Shown here piece after piece: positions 10,017 to 21,439 of a DNA stretch of 64,000 nucleotides (positions within the stretch are counted from its first letter, which is position 1; every line of letters begins with the position of its first letter). Source of the DNA: Cavia porcellus (Eukaryota > Chordata > Mammalia > Rodentia > Caviidae). A program made the translations under genes and the position numbers. Below the pieces are notes generated by a model that was not told the DNA's origin, did no database searches, and saw nothing but the letters and a program-made list of their open reading frames with translations. The stretch covers positions 35,308,785 through 35,372,784 of the forward strand of contig NW_026947502.1 of assembly GCF_034190915.1 (NCBI RefSeq), read 5' to 3'.

Positions 10017-11317
10017 CTAATCTTCGGCTTTGTTTTGATTCCAGTACCATGTTGATTTTACTACGGTTGCTTTGTAGTATAACTTCAAGTCAGGGATTAT
10101 GATGCCTTCTGCCTTGCCTTTGCTGCTTAGAACTGTCTTTGCTATTCTGGGTCTCTTCTCACTCCAGATGAATTTTAGGATTGATTTCTCAAGATCTATG
10201 AGGTATGTTGATGGTATTTTTATCATGATTACATTGAATCTGTATAACAGTTTTGGGGAGATGGCCATTGTTACAATATTTATTCTTCCTATCCATGAGC
10301 AAGGGATGTCTTTCCATTTTCTGAGATCATCTTCAATTTCATTTTTTAGTGTATAATAATTTTCCCTGTATATGTCTTTCACTTCTTTCATGAGAATAAT
10401 TCCTAAATATTTCACTTTTTTGGTTGCTTGTGTGAAGGGTGTGACTTCTCTTATTTCTCTCTCTGTGATTTTGTTGTTAGTGTATAGGAATGCTATTGAT
10501 TTCTGAGTACTGATTTTGTATCCAGCTACATTGCTGAATTTATTTATTACATCTAGGAGTCTTTCAATGGAGTTTTGTGGGTCTTCTATGTAGAGTATCA
10601 TATCATCTGCCAATAGTGATAATTTAACTTCTTCTTTTCCTATCTTTACACCTTTTATTTCTCTCTCTTGTCTAATTGCTCTGACTAGTATTTCCAGTAC
10701 TATATTAAATAGGAGTGGTGATAAGGGACATCCTTGTCTTGTGCCTGATTTTAAAGTAAAGGCCTTCAATTTTTGGCCATTTAGTATGATATTGGCTGTT
10801 GGTTTGTCATAGATGGTCTTTATTATGTTGAGGTAAAGACTATTGCAATTTTCTGCAAGTTGCTTATCATAAATGAATGTTGTACCTTGTCAAAAGCTTT
10901 TTCTGCATCTATAGAGATGATCATGTGATTCTTACTTTTGACTCTATTGATATGGTGGATTACATTTATTGATTTATGTATGTGGAACCATCCCTGCATA
11001 CCTGGGATGAATCCCACTTGGTCATGGTGTATAATCTTCTTGATGATTTGCTGCATCCTATTTGCCAATATTTTATTGAGGACTTTTGCACCTGTGTTCA
11101 TTAGGGAGATTGGTCTGTAGTTCTCTTTTTCAGTTGGGTTTTTCTCAGGTTTTGGTACTAGAGTAATATTTGCTTCCAGGAATGACTTGGGAAGGATTGC
11201 TTCCCTTTCAATTTCATTGAAGAGTTGAGCAGTGTCAGCATTAGATCTTCTTTGTATTTCTTGTAGAATTCTGTAGTGAATCTGTCTGGGCCTGGGCTCT
11301 TCTTTGTAGGTAAGCAC
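10017..11317 (-). pseudogene. LINE-1 ORF2 reverse transcriptase domain, broken
   Basis: Two open stretches cover the RT domain. At 10823-11317 the fingers and motif A can be read ([36 protein letters not shown]). At 10017-10769 palm motifs follow ([19 protein letters not shown] and LLADDMILY); the ADD of the catalytic box lies at about 10602-10610 and is intact, in a LADD rather than the usual FADD context. A frame break separates the two stretches (10770-10822), and a TAG at 10017 replaces the glutamine codon expected before WNRIE. ORF2p makes cDNA at nicked target sites. This copy cannot encode it. Confidence 0.9.
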
Positions 11318-11509
11318 TTAATTACGTTTTCAATTTTATTAATAGAAATTTAGTTATTCAGCAGTTTTACATCTTCTTGATCTAGCTTTGGTACTTCATA
11401 TGCTTCTAGGAATCTGTCTATTTCTTCTGTGTCATCAAACCTTTGAGAGTAGAGGTTTTTGAAATAGGTGTTGATGATCTTCTGTATTTCTATTGGGTCT
11501 GTAGTGATT

Positions 11510-12690
11510 TCACCTTTTTTCATTCCTTATTGCATGAATTTGAGCTTTTTCTTCCCTTTTTAAAATAAGGTTGGCTAGGGGCTTATCAATTTTATTTATT
11601 CTTTCAAAGAACCAACTCTTTGATTCATTGATTTTTTTGGATTTTTTCTTAGTCTCTATTGCATTAATTTCTGCTCTGATTTTCATAATTTCCTCTCTTC
11701 TTTTGGCTTTGGGCTTGACTTGCTCTTCTTTTTCTAGATGTTTGAGGTGTAACATCAGGTTATTCACTTGTATTTGTTCTGTTTTCCTGATGTGGGAACT
11801 CAGTGCAATACATTTTCCTCTGAGGACAGCTTTCATTGCGTCTCACAGATTCTGGTAAGTTGTATTTGTGCTTTCATTTGTTGGTAGGTTTTGTTTAATT
11901 TCTTCTTTAATTTCCTCTGTGACCTACTGATTACTCAAGAGTGTGTTATTCAGTTTACATGTGTTTGTGGGCTTTTTGCAGTATTTTTTATCATTAATTT
12001 CTAATTTCATAGCGCTATTATCTGATAACATGCAAGGGATAATTTCAACTCTTTTGCATTTATTTACATATGTCCTGTGAGTTAATATATGGTCTATTTT
12101 AGAGAATGACCCACGTACTGCTGAGAAGAATGTGTATTCTATTGATGTTGGGCAGAATACTCTGTATATGTCTATCAATTCCATTTGTTCACCAGTGTGA
12201 TTCAGTTCTTTTATTTCTTTGCTGATTTTCTGTCTGGTTGATCTGTCCATTTGTGTCAATGGTGTGTTAAAATTGCCTGTTATAATTGTTTTACTGCTAA
12301 TTTGGTTTTTCATTTCTGATATTACTTGTTTTATATAACTGAGTGCTCTGGAATTTGGTGCATATATATTCAAGATAGTGATCTCTTCCTCTTGTAGTTT
12401 TCCCTTAACCAGTATGTAGTGACGTTCTTTATCTCTTCTGATCATTATTGGTTTGAAGTTCACATTATCTGCAAACAGAATAGCTACCCCCGCTTTGTTT
12501 TGGATTCCTGTTGCATGGAGTATTGTTTTCCACCCTTTTACTTTCAGTATGTGAGTATCCTTTTGGGTTAGATGGGTTTATTGTAGACAGCATATGTTTG
12601 GATTTTGTTTCTTGATCCATTCTGCCAGTGTATTTCTTTTAATTGGTGCATTGAGACCATTTATGTTAATGTTATAACTGTTATATATTG
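11510..12690 (-). pseudogene. LINE-1 ORF2 endonuclease domain and linker, broken
   Basis: The frame at 11924-12463 gives most of the APE-like endonuclease: NIYAPNSRALSYIKQ, then GNFNTPLTQMDRSTRQK, LIDIYRVFCP, YTFFSAVRGSFSKIDHIL and SDNSAMKLE. The catalytic GDFN motif reads GNFN, so a conserved aspartate is changed. The linker towards RT is open at 11510-11836. Upstream, codons near 12600-12690 carry the ORF2 start region but are out of frame or interrupted. Confidence 0.85.
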
Positions 12691-14569
12691 GTTTATTGCT
12701 GACATGTTATCTTTCTGCTGTTGCATCTTTATCTTTCTGTTCTGCTTAATTGTCTACTTTATCCATTCATTACGTGATGGGCATTTGGCTTGTTTCCAAG
12801 ATGTAGCTATTACAAACTATGTTGATATAAACATGGGTGTGCATATCTTTTGTGATATGATGCTTTTAATTCTTTCAGGAAGATACCAAGAAGAGGAATA
12901 GCTGGACCAATTGTAACCCCCAGTTTTAGTTTTTTTGAGGATTCTTGACACTGATTTTCACAGTGGTTGCGCAAGTCCACACTCCCACCAATAGTCGGGA
13001 AGAGTTCTGTCTTCTGCACAGCCTCACTGGAATTTCTTATTGGTTAATTTCTTGATAATACCCATTCTTTCTGGATTGAGCTAGTGTATCAACATTGTTT
13101 TAGTCTGGATATCTTCAATGACCAGTGAAAAAATACATTTTTTCATGTATTTATTTGCTATTTTTGCTTCTTAATCTGAGAAGTGTCTATTACAGATACC
13201 TATCTTTAGATTGGGTCTTTCAATTTTGGGGTCTGATTGAGTTGTTTATGTATCCTAGATATTAGTCTCTTGAGGAATAACTGACAAAAGCTGTTTCGTA
13301 TTCTGTGTGTTGTCTCTTCACTCTGTTGGCGGTTTGTCTTACTCTACAAAGCTTTTCTAATAAGATGAGATCCCAGTTGCTGATTCTTTGTGATACTTTC
13401 TGTGCAGTCATGATTTTGTTCGTAAAGTCTTTGCCTACACTAAAGTCTTCAAGAGTTATGCTTACTCTACCTTCTAGCATATTTAGTAGTTTTGTTTTTA
13501 TATTTAGACTTTTGATCCATTTCAATTTTAGTTTATTGCTTGATGAAAGATATGGGTCTAGTTTTAATCCACAACATATGGAAGGGAAATTTTTCTAGTA
13601 CCATTTACTAAAGAGGCTATCTTTCTTCTTGTGAAGGTGTTTGGAACCTTTGTCAGAGATAAGGTGGCTCAGTATGTCTCAAGTTGTCTCTACACCTTTT
13701 AATCTACTCCACTGGTTCTCAGGTTTGATTTTTTGCCAACACCATGTTGTCTTTACTATAGAAGCTATGTGGCATAAGTTCAAGTCAGTGATTGTGATGT
13801 CCCTGCTTTGTTTTGCTGGACAGAATGCTTTCATTATTCTAGGTCTCTTCTGGTTCCAAATGAATTTTATGATTGTTTTCTCTAATTCTGTGAGTTCTTT
13901 CAGTTGATATTTTTTTTATCAGGATTGCATTACATCTGTATCACAATTTTGGAAAAATGGCTGTTGTCACTGTATTCCTTCTCACTACCTTTCTCTCTCT
14001 CTCTCTAACTTTCATTCCTAGATTGGTGCTTGTAAATTTCTTATGGTGAGTAGTTTTATTGCCAGTATTTAGAACTCTTAGGAAATAATTACTTCTCAGA
14101 GGTGTCTTCCAGATGTAATTGGCTTTTGCCTCTGTTGCAAGATCTTACCTCTTCAATTTATTGCTCAGCTCCTGCTTCTTTTGCACTCACCTATCACATT
14201 GTTTATGATCCTTAGACGATCTGTCTGAGTATACCAGGCAGATCTAATGATAAGAAAAATTTTGTCTCCTTGGCTAAAGTAGTACAATTAGCAATACGAA
14301 TAGCATCAAACACAGCCCAGAAAATGACAAACTTTGATAACTAATAATTTGCTGCCTTTAACCATAGGTACTAGATTTGTGGCTGTAGAACAAAATCTAA
14401 AATGAACTAGAAAATTGTATGCAGGAAGTAAGCCCTTCTGTATGGTGATTTTACCCTCAAGGGAGAAAATTTACAAAATTTGGAAAAGAGATAAATATAA
14501 GAGGAAGAGGTTAGAAATAATGCTCTGGGGCAAAAGGAGATTATGCAACCTTGTGAAACTGGTGAAGAA

Positions 14570-14730
14570 GTCAGAATAGGGAGAAAGAGGAAACAAAAAC
14601 GAGAACAGAATAGAAAAACAACAAACTAGAAACCATGTTTACACTCATATAAAAACATGAACAAACAAGAAAAATAAAACAAAAATGAAAACAAGAAAAG
14701 AAAGAAAAACAAAACAAAGAAAAGAAATAT
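14570..14730. repeat. A-rich, AAAC/AAAG-rich tract
   Basis: A stretch of plus-strand A-rich sequence with recurring aaaacaaa and aagaaaag words. It resembles the A-rich parts of the L1 3'UTRs in this window (antisense) and may be a displaced 3'UTR piece or a simple A-rich run. Confidence 0.5.
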
Positions 14731-15220
14731 CTACTTCAAGGTGTGTCTCTGCTTTCACAGATACACCCTATGGGCAGAGAGAATCCAGATCTGAGTTGAT
14801 TAATCTCAGCAAGATTAACAAGACTGTGACTTTATAGTGGTGTAGTGGATAATTCCAGCAAGCCTGTACCTTTAGTTACAGGTAGTTCAGGCTGGGTTCT
14901 GGCCTTGAGGTTGGAATCTAATTTGTTCAGCTTGTAACCCTCCACGTGCCAACTGCTAGCTTGAATTTGGCTTCCTGCCAGCTTGAACTCAGCTCCTTGA
15001 TCTCTTGCTAACTTGAACTTGGAAGTCTCAGCCTGAAACTTGCCAGCTTGCAGCTGTTCTGAGAGCTCACTTGGACCCGCTCCAAGATGGCCAATTGCCC
15101 TCTCTGATGGGGATGTCTGAACCTGAATAACTCTACAGTCACTGGAGTCCACTGTGTCCACTGCTTCATTCTGCTGGTGTGGTTCTCTGTGGGGGCATCT
15201 AGGATTGCCAGCAGTCATTG

Positions 15221-15290
15221 TGTACCTGCAGATTTGAGCTGCCTCTCCCATGCAGTGAGTTCATGCTTAGGGACAAAGCACCACCTGCCA
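15221..15290. repeat. Left arm of a 70-bp inverted repeat (L1 5'UTR piece)
   Basis: The reverse complement of 15938-16007 with about four mismatches in 70 bp. It lies within the 5'UTR of the second-level L1. Confidence 0.85.
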
Positions 15291-15474
15291 CCTCCTTCTT
15301 TATTGAATTCTCACTCTTTGCTGTCCCTGTGGGCCTCAATTCTTGATTCAGATCCTTCCTAGGACCTGGAGATCCACTTCCCTCTTTTTTTTCCTCATAT
15401 TGCTATATTTGGTCTAGAGACCAAATCGCAGAGAGGCTCTTTTTGTGCTGCTCACCACTGTGCCATCTTCCCAG

Positions 15475-15935
15475 AAATCTATATTTCTATTTCTATAAGG
15501 CATTGATATTTTTTCTAGAGATTGCATTGAATCTATAGATATTTTAGGGTTTATTAACATTGTAATGTTACTTCCAATCTGCTAACATAGGAATGTCCTT
15601 CCATTTTTTCTATCTTTTAAAGTTTGTTCATCAGTGTTTAGTTTTCTCTGTAAGAATTTGATACTTTTGAACAATTTATTATCAGTTTTTCTACAAGTTT
15701 TTCATTTTCCTGTGATCTGGAATAATTTCTTTGACCAGAGCTTTAGGTGTTCTTTGATTAAGTAGAGTTGATCTTCTTGAATTAACTCTATTCTTTTAAT
15801 GGACATCATTGTAAAACTTCTTTTAAACATTTCTGTATTATGTAGTGATATGTCTCCTTGATGAAATTTTGTTAATTTCCATTTTTCTAAAAATTTATCT
15901 GGTTTAGAGAGAGTTTAAAAAGATTACCTTTGGCA
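15475..15935 (-). mobile_element. Outermost old LINE-1, ORF2 continuation
   Basis: The antisense ORF2 picks up (ttctagagattgcattgaatc, gtccttccattttt) at the point where the element at 1896-3514 left off. It degrades into unrecognised sequence by about 15935. The order and position within ORF2 support a single original L1 split by the later insertions. Confidence 0.65.
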
Positions 15936-16097
15936 GATGGCAGGTGGTGCTTTGTCTCTAAGCATGAACTCACTGCATGGGAGGGGCAGCTCAAACCTGC
16001 AGGTGCACAAGAGGAGACAGAGAGTGGAGGAGACAAAGACTTTTAGTGTAAAAGTAGGTCAGGCCTAGAATAGAATGCGTTATTTTTGTCAGCTGTG
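15936..16097 (+). mobile_element. LINE-1 5'UTR fragment, opposite orientation
   Basis: 15938-16007 is the inverted copy of 15221-15290, so this is a piece of the same 5'UTR family lying on the plus strand. No further L1 parts are contiguous with it. The sequence at 16008-16097 is unassigned. Confidence 0.6.
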
Positions 16098-16109
16098 TTA
16101 AATATTGGA

Positions 16110-16637
16110 TTATTTTATTTCAAAGAGAATAAAAGTAAACAAAACAAAGCAGAATAAAAACAATCAAAACAAAACATTGAATAAAACAATACAACAAACT
16201 AGAGCAAAACAAAACAGTGAAAATAGTACTGGATTTTGAAAACAAGACAGAAGGAAATCTCCATATTTGCTATATTGCACACTCTTATCCTCTTCATTGA
16301 TGCTCAGTCTACTGGCCTTAGCCCTGCAAAGTCAATCAAACAATAAAAGCATTAAGTTGTTTTTGTGCGTCAGTTGCTGTCAACTTGGCCTGTCCTCTGA
16401 ATCAGCGGGTTGTTTATGGGTGTGTGTGTGTATGTGCTCTTCTCTTCCAGCCTGAATGCCAGTTGGCTCACAGGAAGGGTGAACTGGCTTCTTGTTACTC
16501 CTTCCAGGCCAACCAAGGCTACCATTGACTCACAGGAAGGGAAAATTGTTTTATTTAACCTCCTGGCTCCTGAGTGCCTTGTGCTGGCTCATAGGAAGGG
16601 CAAACTGGCTTCTTGTTACTCCTCTCAGGTCCAGCAT
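16110..16637 (-). mobile_element. Very short L1-derived element: 3'UTR joined to tandem 5'UTR-like units
   Basis: Flanked by near-identical segments (aaatattggatt at 16103-16114 region and aaatattagatt near 16639), consistent with a target-site duplication carrying one mismatch. The left side matches the antisense L1 3'UTR (attttatttcaaagagaata then AAAC-rich). The right side holds three imperfect units of about 60 bp. There is no ORF1 or ORF2. It may be an internally deleted L1 mobilised in trans; the orientation and completeness are inferred. Confidence 0.5.
16460..16636. repeat. Three tandem units of about 60 bp
   Basis: ggctcacaggaaggg or its variant begins at 16465, 16527 and 16586 (spacings 62 and 59). 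The flanking parts, aactggcttcttgttactcc, also repeat in the first and third units. The position at the 5' end of an L1-derived element suggests promoter-type monomers. Confidence 0.75.
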
Positions 16638-16649
16638 CAAATATTAGAT

Positions 16650-17270
16650 TGCTTTATCTTTTGAACTTAATACTCAAAGCACTATTATTGCAGATATAAA
16701 ATATTTGTAAATATTGAAATCCTAGCATATGAGTTGTTCTGCAGTCTAACTCCCTCATTTTTATATATTATAGGCATCCTTCTTTGTTCACATTGGACAG
16801 GCTTCCTTAGCCTGGCACTATTGATGGAGCTTGAAAAACATTTTTGAGGCTGTCCTGTGTTGTAAAATGTTTATCAGTGTCTCTAGCCTCTACTCATCAA
16901 CTGTCCGTAGCATATCCTGTCCACAGTTGTGACAATGAAAACTGTCTACAGATAGTGTTGAATGATTATTGAGGAGGAGGAAGAAAATTACCCCCAGCTG
17001 ATAGCTACTGACATATAGTTCCATTTTTAAAAAATAAGTACATAGCAATTCATAAAATTGCTGAGTGACCTACCAAGACATCTTTAGTGTTTAACTAATT
17101 TTCCAGTATTAGAAAATATGGCAATCATTATAATTTTACTCTGTTGTGTTTCAGTGGGATGTACTGTAATACTGATTTTTGCTGAATAAAATATATGACA
17201 AATTTTACTTTAATATTACTTTAAGGCAAGAAAAGAGCTTATTTTAATGTATGACAATGGTATTCTTTTT
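16650..17270. other. Unassigned AT-rich sequence
   Basis: I see no gene, no long open frame and no repeat I can name. Confidence 0.5.
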
Positions 17271-17975
17271 CATACTTTCTTTAAAATAGATTATAAATTT
17301 TTTCAGTTTTAGTTATTTTAAATTTGCATTTCTTTGCTTAATATATGTTGATTAATTTTTGTATTTTCTGTAATACATCTGTTGCACTTTTTGCCTCTTT
17401 TCATATTGGATTGTTAATTCTCTTATTTTTGGTTTGTAGGAATGCTTAATGTGACTATAAACACTCTTTTATATGTTGGATTTTTATGTTTGTCTTTTTA
17501 TTTGCCAAGTTTGTTTATGTGTAGATAATTTGTATTGTTATGTGGTCAAATTGATGTCATTACTGAATTCTTCCTCTGATGTATTAAGAAAATCTATATA
17601 TACCCCAAGATGATGAAAGTATATACTCATTTTATTCTCATATTTTCTGGCTTTATTTACATGTAAATTCTTCAATCCTATGGGATTTACGCTATAAATT
17701 ATGAAAAACTAGCTTAATTTAAAAATGATTGTCCTATTTTCCCATAACTTTATTTAATTCTTTTTCTTTTTCCTTTTTTATTCAAAATTTCACCTTGTTA
17801 TGTATTAAAATGCCAAGTATCTATTTTCTTTTGTTTGTACATTTGTGAGAAAATTTCATATTGTTTTAATTACTAAATCTTCCTAGTAAAATTTTACATT
17901 TGGTAGGAAAACAATCTCTTGTTATAGTTTTCAAAACTGATAGTTATTCTTATATGTCACTTTAAAATAGCTTTA
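17271..17975 (-). mobile_element. Ancient LINE-1 (L1M-type) fragment
   Basis: The antisense of a very old L1 ORF2 3' region: aaatttgcatttctttgc, then ttgcactttttgcctctttt and attggattgttaattctc follow the order of the L1 ORF2 end, but with heavy divergence. No open frame. Confidence 0.55.
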
Positions 17976-18150
17976 GGCCAGGTGTCATGTACACAACTGT
18001 ATCCCAGCACTTCAGAGGCTGAGGCAGGAGCATCACAATGATTTTTGAGGCCAGCCTGGGCTGCATAGTGAATTCAAGGTCAGTGTGAACTACATAATGA
18101 GACCCTATCTCCAAAACAACAAACAAGCAAAACAAAATAAAAAATAAAAT
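17976..18150 (+). mobile_element. B1 SINE (7SL-derived)
   Basis: Starts ggccaggtgtcatg, contains cccagcacttcagaggctga and aggccagcctgggctgcata, then a second related segment, gtcagtgtgaactacataatgagaccct, reflecting the internal duplication of rodent B1. It ends in an A-rich tail with AAAC variants. About 20% diverged from a B1 consensus by eye. Confidence 0.9.
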
Positions 18151-19182
18151 GAACTTTAGAATTCACTCCAGGTTTTCCATGAAAATTTTCTCTGGACTTT
18201 CACTACAGTTTTACTAGGTTGGTATATTATTTGAGAGAGAAAGTTTGCAACATTGAATTTTTCCATCAGCTAATGTGTTTTATCTTTTTATCTATTTGGT
18301 TTATTGAATTATAGGGCCACTCATCAAATTTTTGTTTAGTAGTTTTTCCTCTGTTGTATCTCTGTCAGGCTACAAATTTTCTTCTTATGACTAATTACGC
18401 TTAGTTACATGTTGCTGATTAGAATTGGGAACTGATGCAGGTCTGGTCACACTACATCCTACCCCTTAAATGGACAAATGGGCTGTGGAGTTCTTGGCAT
18501 TGTTTAGGTCCTGTTAACATAGGTGGACTCCCCTTTTGTGTGTGTTGAGCACTTTATGATTGCAAAGTGAGGATGACTTTAGGTGGAGTGTGGGGGAGAC
18601 AGGTAATTGAGTTTGTTTCACTGCTGGGAAAAGCTAAGCTATGGGTAAATAAAAGCATAGACCCATGGTATGCTCTAATGTAGCACACTTTTCCTTGGAG
18701 GAAGGAAAATGTTCTCTGAGTTCTGGTTGGAGGCAGCTTGCTGCGGCCAGCTGTTCCATATGCAGCAGGCAGAGGGCAGGCTGTCTGGTCCAGCTGTCAT
18801 GGGCAGTCCATTACTTAATTACCCTAAATGGTGTTCCGCCATCCTCTGGTTTCTGTTCTTGCAAATTGTAACCATGGAGTTTTCTTTGTAAGGATGACTC
18901 TCAACTTTGATAAAGCCTTGTCCTTTGTTTGAGCTTTGATTTTCTCTGTTCTGGTTTATCTTCATTATGGTGTTATTCTTCTTTTTGTTTTTCTGGAAAA
19001 CATCAACATTTCTGGCCAAAGAATTTCTTATTTTTACTACTGCTAAAATTTATCTTTATTAGTATGAATTTACCTTATTTTCATGACCTTATGTATATAT
19101 GGATAAGAATAATCTGAGAGGAAATATCTAAATTAGAAATATGAAATTTAGAATCATTTTTTCTAATGTACTTTTCCTGAAT
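18151..19182. other. Unassigned sequence
   Basis: No gene or classifiable repeat is visible. Short open frames near 18665-18890 lack any family features. Confidence 0.5.
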
Positions 19183-19197
19183 AAGAAAGAAACTGAG

Positions 19198-19310
19198 GGG
19201 CTGGGGATTTAGCTCAGCGGCATAAGCGCCTGCCTTGCAAGCAGGCAGTCGTGAGTTCGATCCCTGGTACCGATAAAAATGAAAAAGACAAAAAAAAAAA
19301 AAAAAAAAAA
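19198..19310 (+). mobile_element. ID SINE (tRNA-derived), young, with 15-bp target-site duplication
   Basis: Starts ggggctggggatttagctcagcgg (A box of the Pol III promoter), then a B box, gagttcgatcc (about 19253-19263), and a unique tail gataaaaatgaaaaagac plus poly(A). Flanked by perfect 15-bp copies of aagaaagaaactgag (19183-19197 and 19311-19325). ID elements descend from alanine tRNA via BC1-type RNA and move by L1. The good A and B boxes and perfect duplication show recent insertion. Confidence 0.95.
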
Positions 19311-19339
19311 AAGAAAGAAACTGAGTTTCATATTTTAGA

Positions 19340-19745
19340 TGTTTCTTTGTTACTTTTCTCATTATTGAAGCAAAGTACCCAATAACCACAAGATAAGGGA
19401 GGAGAGGTTTATTTGGCTCACAGTTTGTAGAGGTTTCAGTCCGTAATCAGCTTGTTCCAAGGCAAGTTGGCATGAGAGAAGGGCATCACAGAGGGGAAAT
19501 AGTTCATGGCAGGAAGAAGGCAGCAAAAGCAAGCAAAAGACAAAAAAGCAACAGTTGTCTTTCTGTCTTTATATTTTATCCAGGCTACTTACTTCAGGTA
19601 GCAGTCATACCCCTTAATCCATTGCCCTTAATCCTTTTCTTGGACCCTGAATCAGTCCCAGCATCATAAACTCTACATCCAGTCTCCTCTCAAAATGTCT
19701 GCTTATGATCAAATGAGGTTTTGGAGGAACACCTGGACACAACCC
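19340..19745 (+). mobile_element. MaLR-type LTR, diverged
   Basis: Typical internal phrases of mammalian MaLR LTRs: caaagtacccaataaccaca, ggtttatttggctcacagt, aggtttcagtccgtaatcag and gttcatggcaggaagaaggc, ending with the cctctcaaaatgtctgc and acacctggacacaac region. Boundaries are approximate; no internal region is attached, so probably a solo LTR. Confidence 0.75.
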
Positions 19746-19749
19746 ATAA

Positions 19750-21435
19750 TAATAATAAGTAATTGGCCTCCTTCCTGAATTTTCTTTTCACTTCTAATGA
19801 CTTTAGCAGATTTTGTGTGTGTGTTTTAGGAGACGCTTTCCATTAATTTAGTTATCATGTTTAAAGATAACTAAGACTTTGTTCTTTTCTTCTGTAATTG
19901 CCTCTGTCTCAGTTGTCTATTGCCCTTTTCTGAAAAAAAAACATAAAAATATGTATCTGGAATCTTATGTTCTCTCATTTTTTAACCTCTTTTCATATTC
20001 TGAGTATATCAGAGACAATTATGGGAAACCATATACAGTACATGCAATAATTGTCACCGCAATTCTTCCAAAAGCAGCAATTCTTGTGAAGTCATGATTA
20101 TTTTTTATAAAGAACTAAATCCCAGACACACACACTGTTTTCTTGAAAGGAAGGCAAGGAGTGTTTCCTTATTAATTGGTGGATCATAAGACTTTTCAGT
20201 AAACAGAAGACTGGACAGAGTAGATCATTTCTCCTCCACTCCTATCACTATATGGGTCTCCACTAGAACAACGTTTGTGTTTAGGAAGTACTTACTGATG
20301 GAGTGGACCCTCTTCAAAGGGTAATTAATCCATGGTTGGGCAGATGAACGAAGTGTTACCACTTTGCATGTTTCTTCTGGAAAGGATGTTTCCAAGCTAT
20401 TGGGTTTGCATGTCCTCGGGTTCCCTTGCACACTCCCCAATGACTATATTTCCTCCCCATTTCAACACACAAATTTGTCAGGTTAGACACTTCAACATGC
20501 CTCAGGAAACTATCCTTTTCCAAGAAACTTTTATGCCTTGATGTTTCCTGGTGCTGTATATAAAATGATGGGCACAAAGTAGGCATGGATGTTTATCTCT
20601 GAGCAGTCCTACAGAATCCAGAAAGCTATGGGATCCAGGTCCGTGAAGATCTGGAGAATATTTTTTGATTCTACTTGGTTCCATTTCTTCCTTCTGTTAG
20701 TGAGTGCATAAATCAGGGCCCATTTTGGAAAATTTCATGAGATAAAATGTTTCAACAGAAAATTATTATGAGGAATTGGTATTGCAGAGTTAAAGATAGT
20801 TAGATAAGAACCTCAGGAGACAGTAGCCACACTAGGCCAGGGTAGGAAAAAGGAGTAGGTAAGATTAATAAAACATGGATGATTAGCATTTGAAACTGTC
20901 GATGCCTGGGATCCAAATTATGGAAAGGGGGAGCTGCTTGGCTTGCAGTAATGTGTCTAAAGAACTAATCTGAAGCTAGCCCTGGGAGAGCAGAACTAAG
21001 GCCCAAACTGGACCCAACTCCTAGTAGAACCAGCTGCTGCTGCTACTATGAATAATTTTTCTGGGGCCATGCAAAAAGAAATAACAAGCAAACAGGTAGG
21101 AGTAAGTCCTTTTTCTCTGCTTCGGATTCGCTATTGCCCTTCTGTGACCCTTATTGGCTGAATTAACACGGAGTCATAGGACTCCAGAAGTGCTTGGGGG
21201 AGTTCAAGCATTTGTGGATGCAAGCATCACAAAGCTGAATAGAGAGGGAGATTCTGGAGGGGAGACAACAGTGAACATTCTGCACAGTAAGGATCAGGAA
21301 GAATATGTGAAGAAGGCATTTCTATAGAGGTAAGTATTTACATTAATCAGAGACACAAACTAATTCAACCTTAGAGAACTAATGTGTTGGTGAAAGGATG
21401 GGCCTGAAGATTAATGGTACAGAGTTTAGAAATAG
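19750..21435. other. Unassigned sequence, 1.7 kb
   Basis: Mixed composition. Short open frames around 20225-20586 on both strands show no recognisable family. I see no repeat I can name. Confidence 0.5.
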
Positions 21436-21439
21436 GTGT

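Larger units (their letters stand above)
9652..12745 (-). mobile_element. Third-level LINE-1, main part of ORF2 (right part)
   Basis: This continues the element of 3986-6246 after the inserted ORF2-less element. It runs from the ORF2 thumb region through reverse transcriptase and endonuclease to about 12690, where the ORF2 start (gtctcaatgcaccaatt in sense) is reached. It ends at about 12745, so this copy is 5'-truncated shortly upstream of ORF2 and lacks ORF1 and a 5'UTR. The next bases belong to the L1 into which it was inserted. Confidence 0.85.
12746..15474 (-). mobile_element. Second-level LINE-1, ORF2 middle and 5'UTR (right part)
   Basis: 12746-13978 continues the ORF2 antisense that stopped at 3985 (ctttatccattcattacgtg onwards), ending in a CT-rich run near 13990. 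14000-14830 is not recognised and may hold a degraded interior. 14830-15474 reads in sense as an L1 5'UTR, and its start, gaagatggcacagtgg at the 15474 end, matches the start of the plus-strand L1 at 47174 (gaaagatggcagaac). Short units around gcttgaacttgg recur at 14930-15060, suggesting diverged tandem repeats. The right boundary meets the outermost L1 at 15475. Confidence 0.65.

Noticed and set aside
10017..12463. Sizeable protein-like frames that could be taken for host genes
   Set aside because: They are L1 ORF2 reverse transcriptase and endonuclease, with broken frames.
14832..15251. A 139-codon minus-strand frame
   Set aside because: It lies in the L1 5'UTR with diverged short repeats; no protein family features.
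16460..16636. A CRISPR-like array
   Set aside because: The units are contiguous, imperfect and not separated by unique spacers, and the genome is a mammal's.
19198..19270. A tRNA gene
   Set aside because: The A and B boxes belong to an ID SINE with poly(A) tail and target-site duplication; the body does not fold as a complete tRNA.
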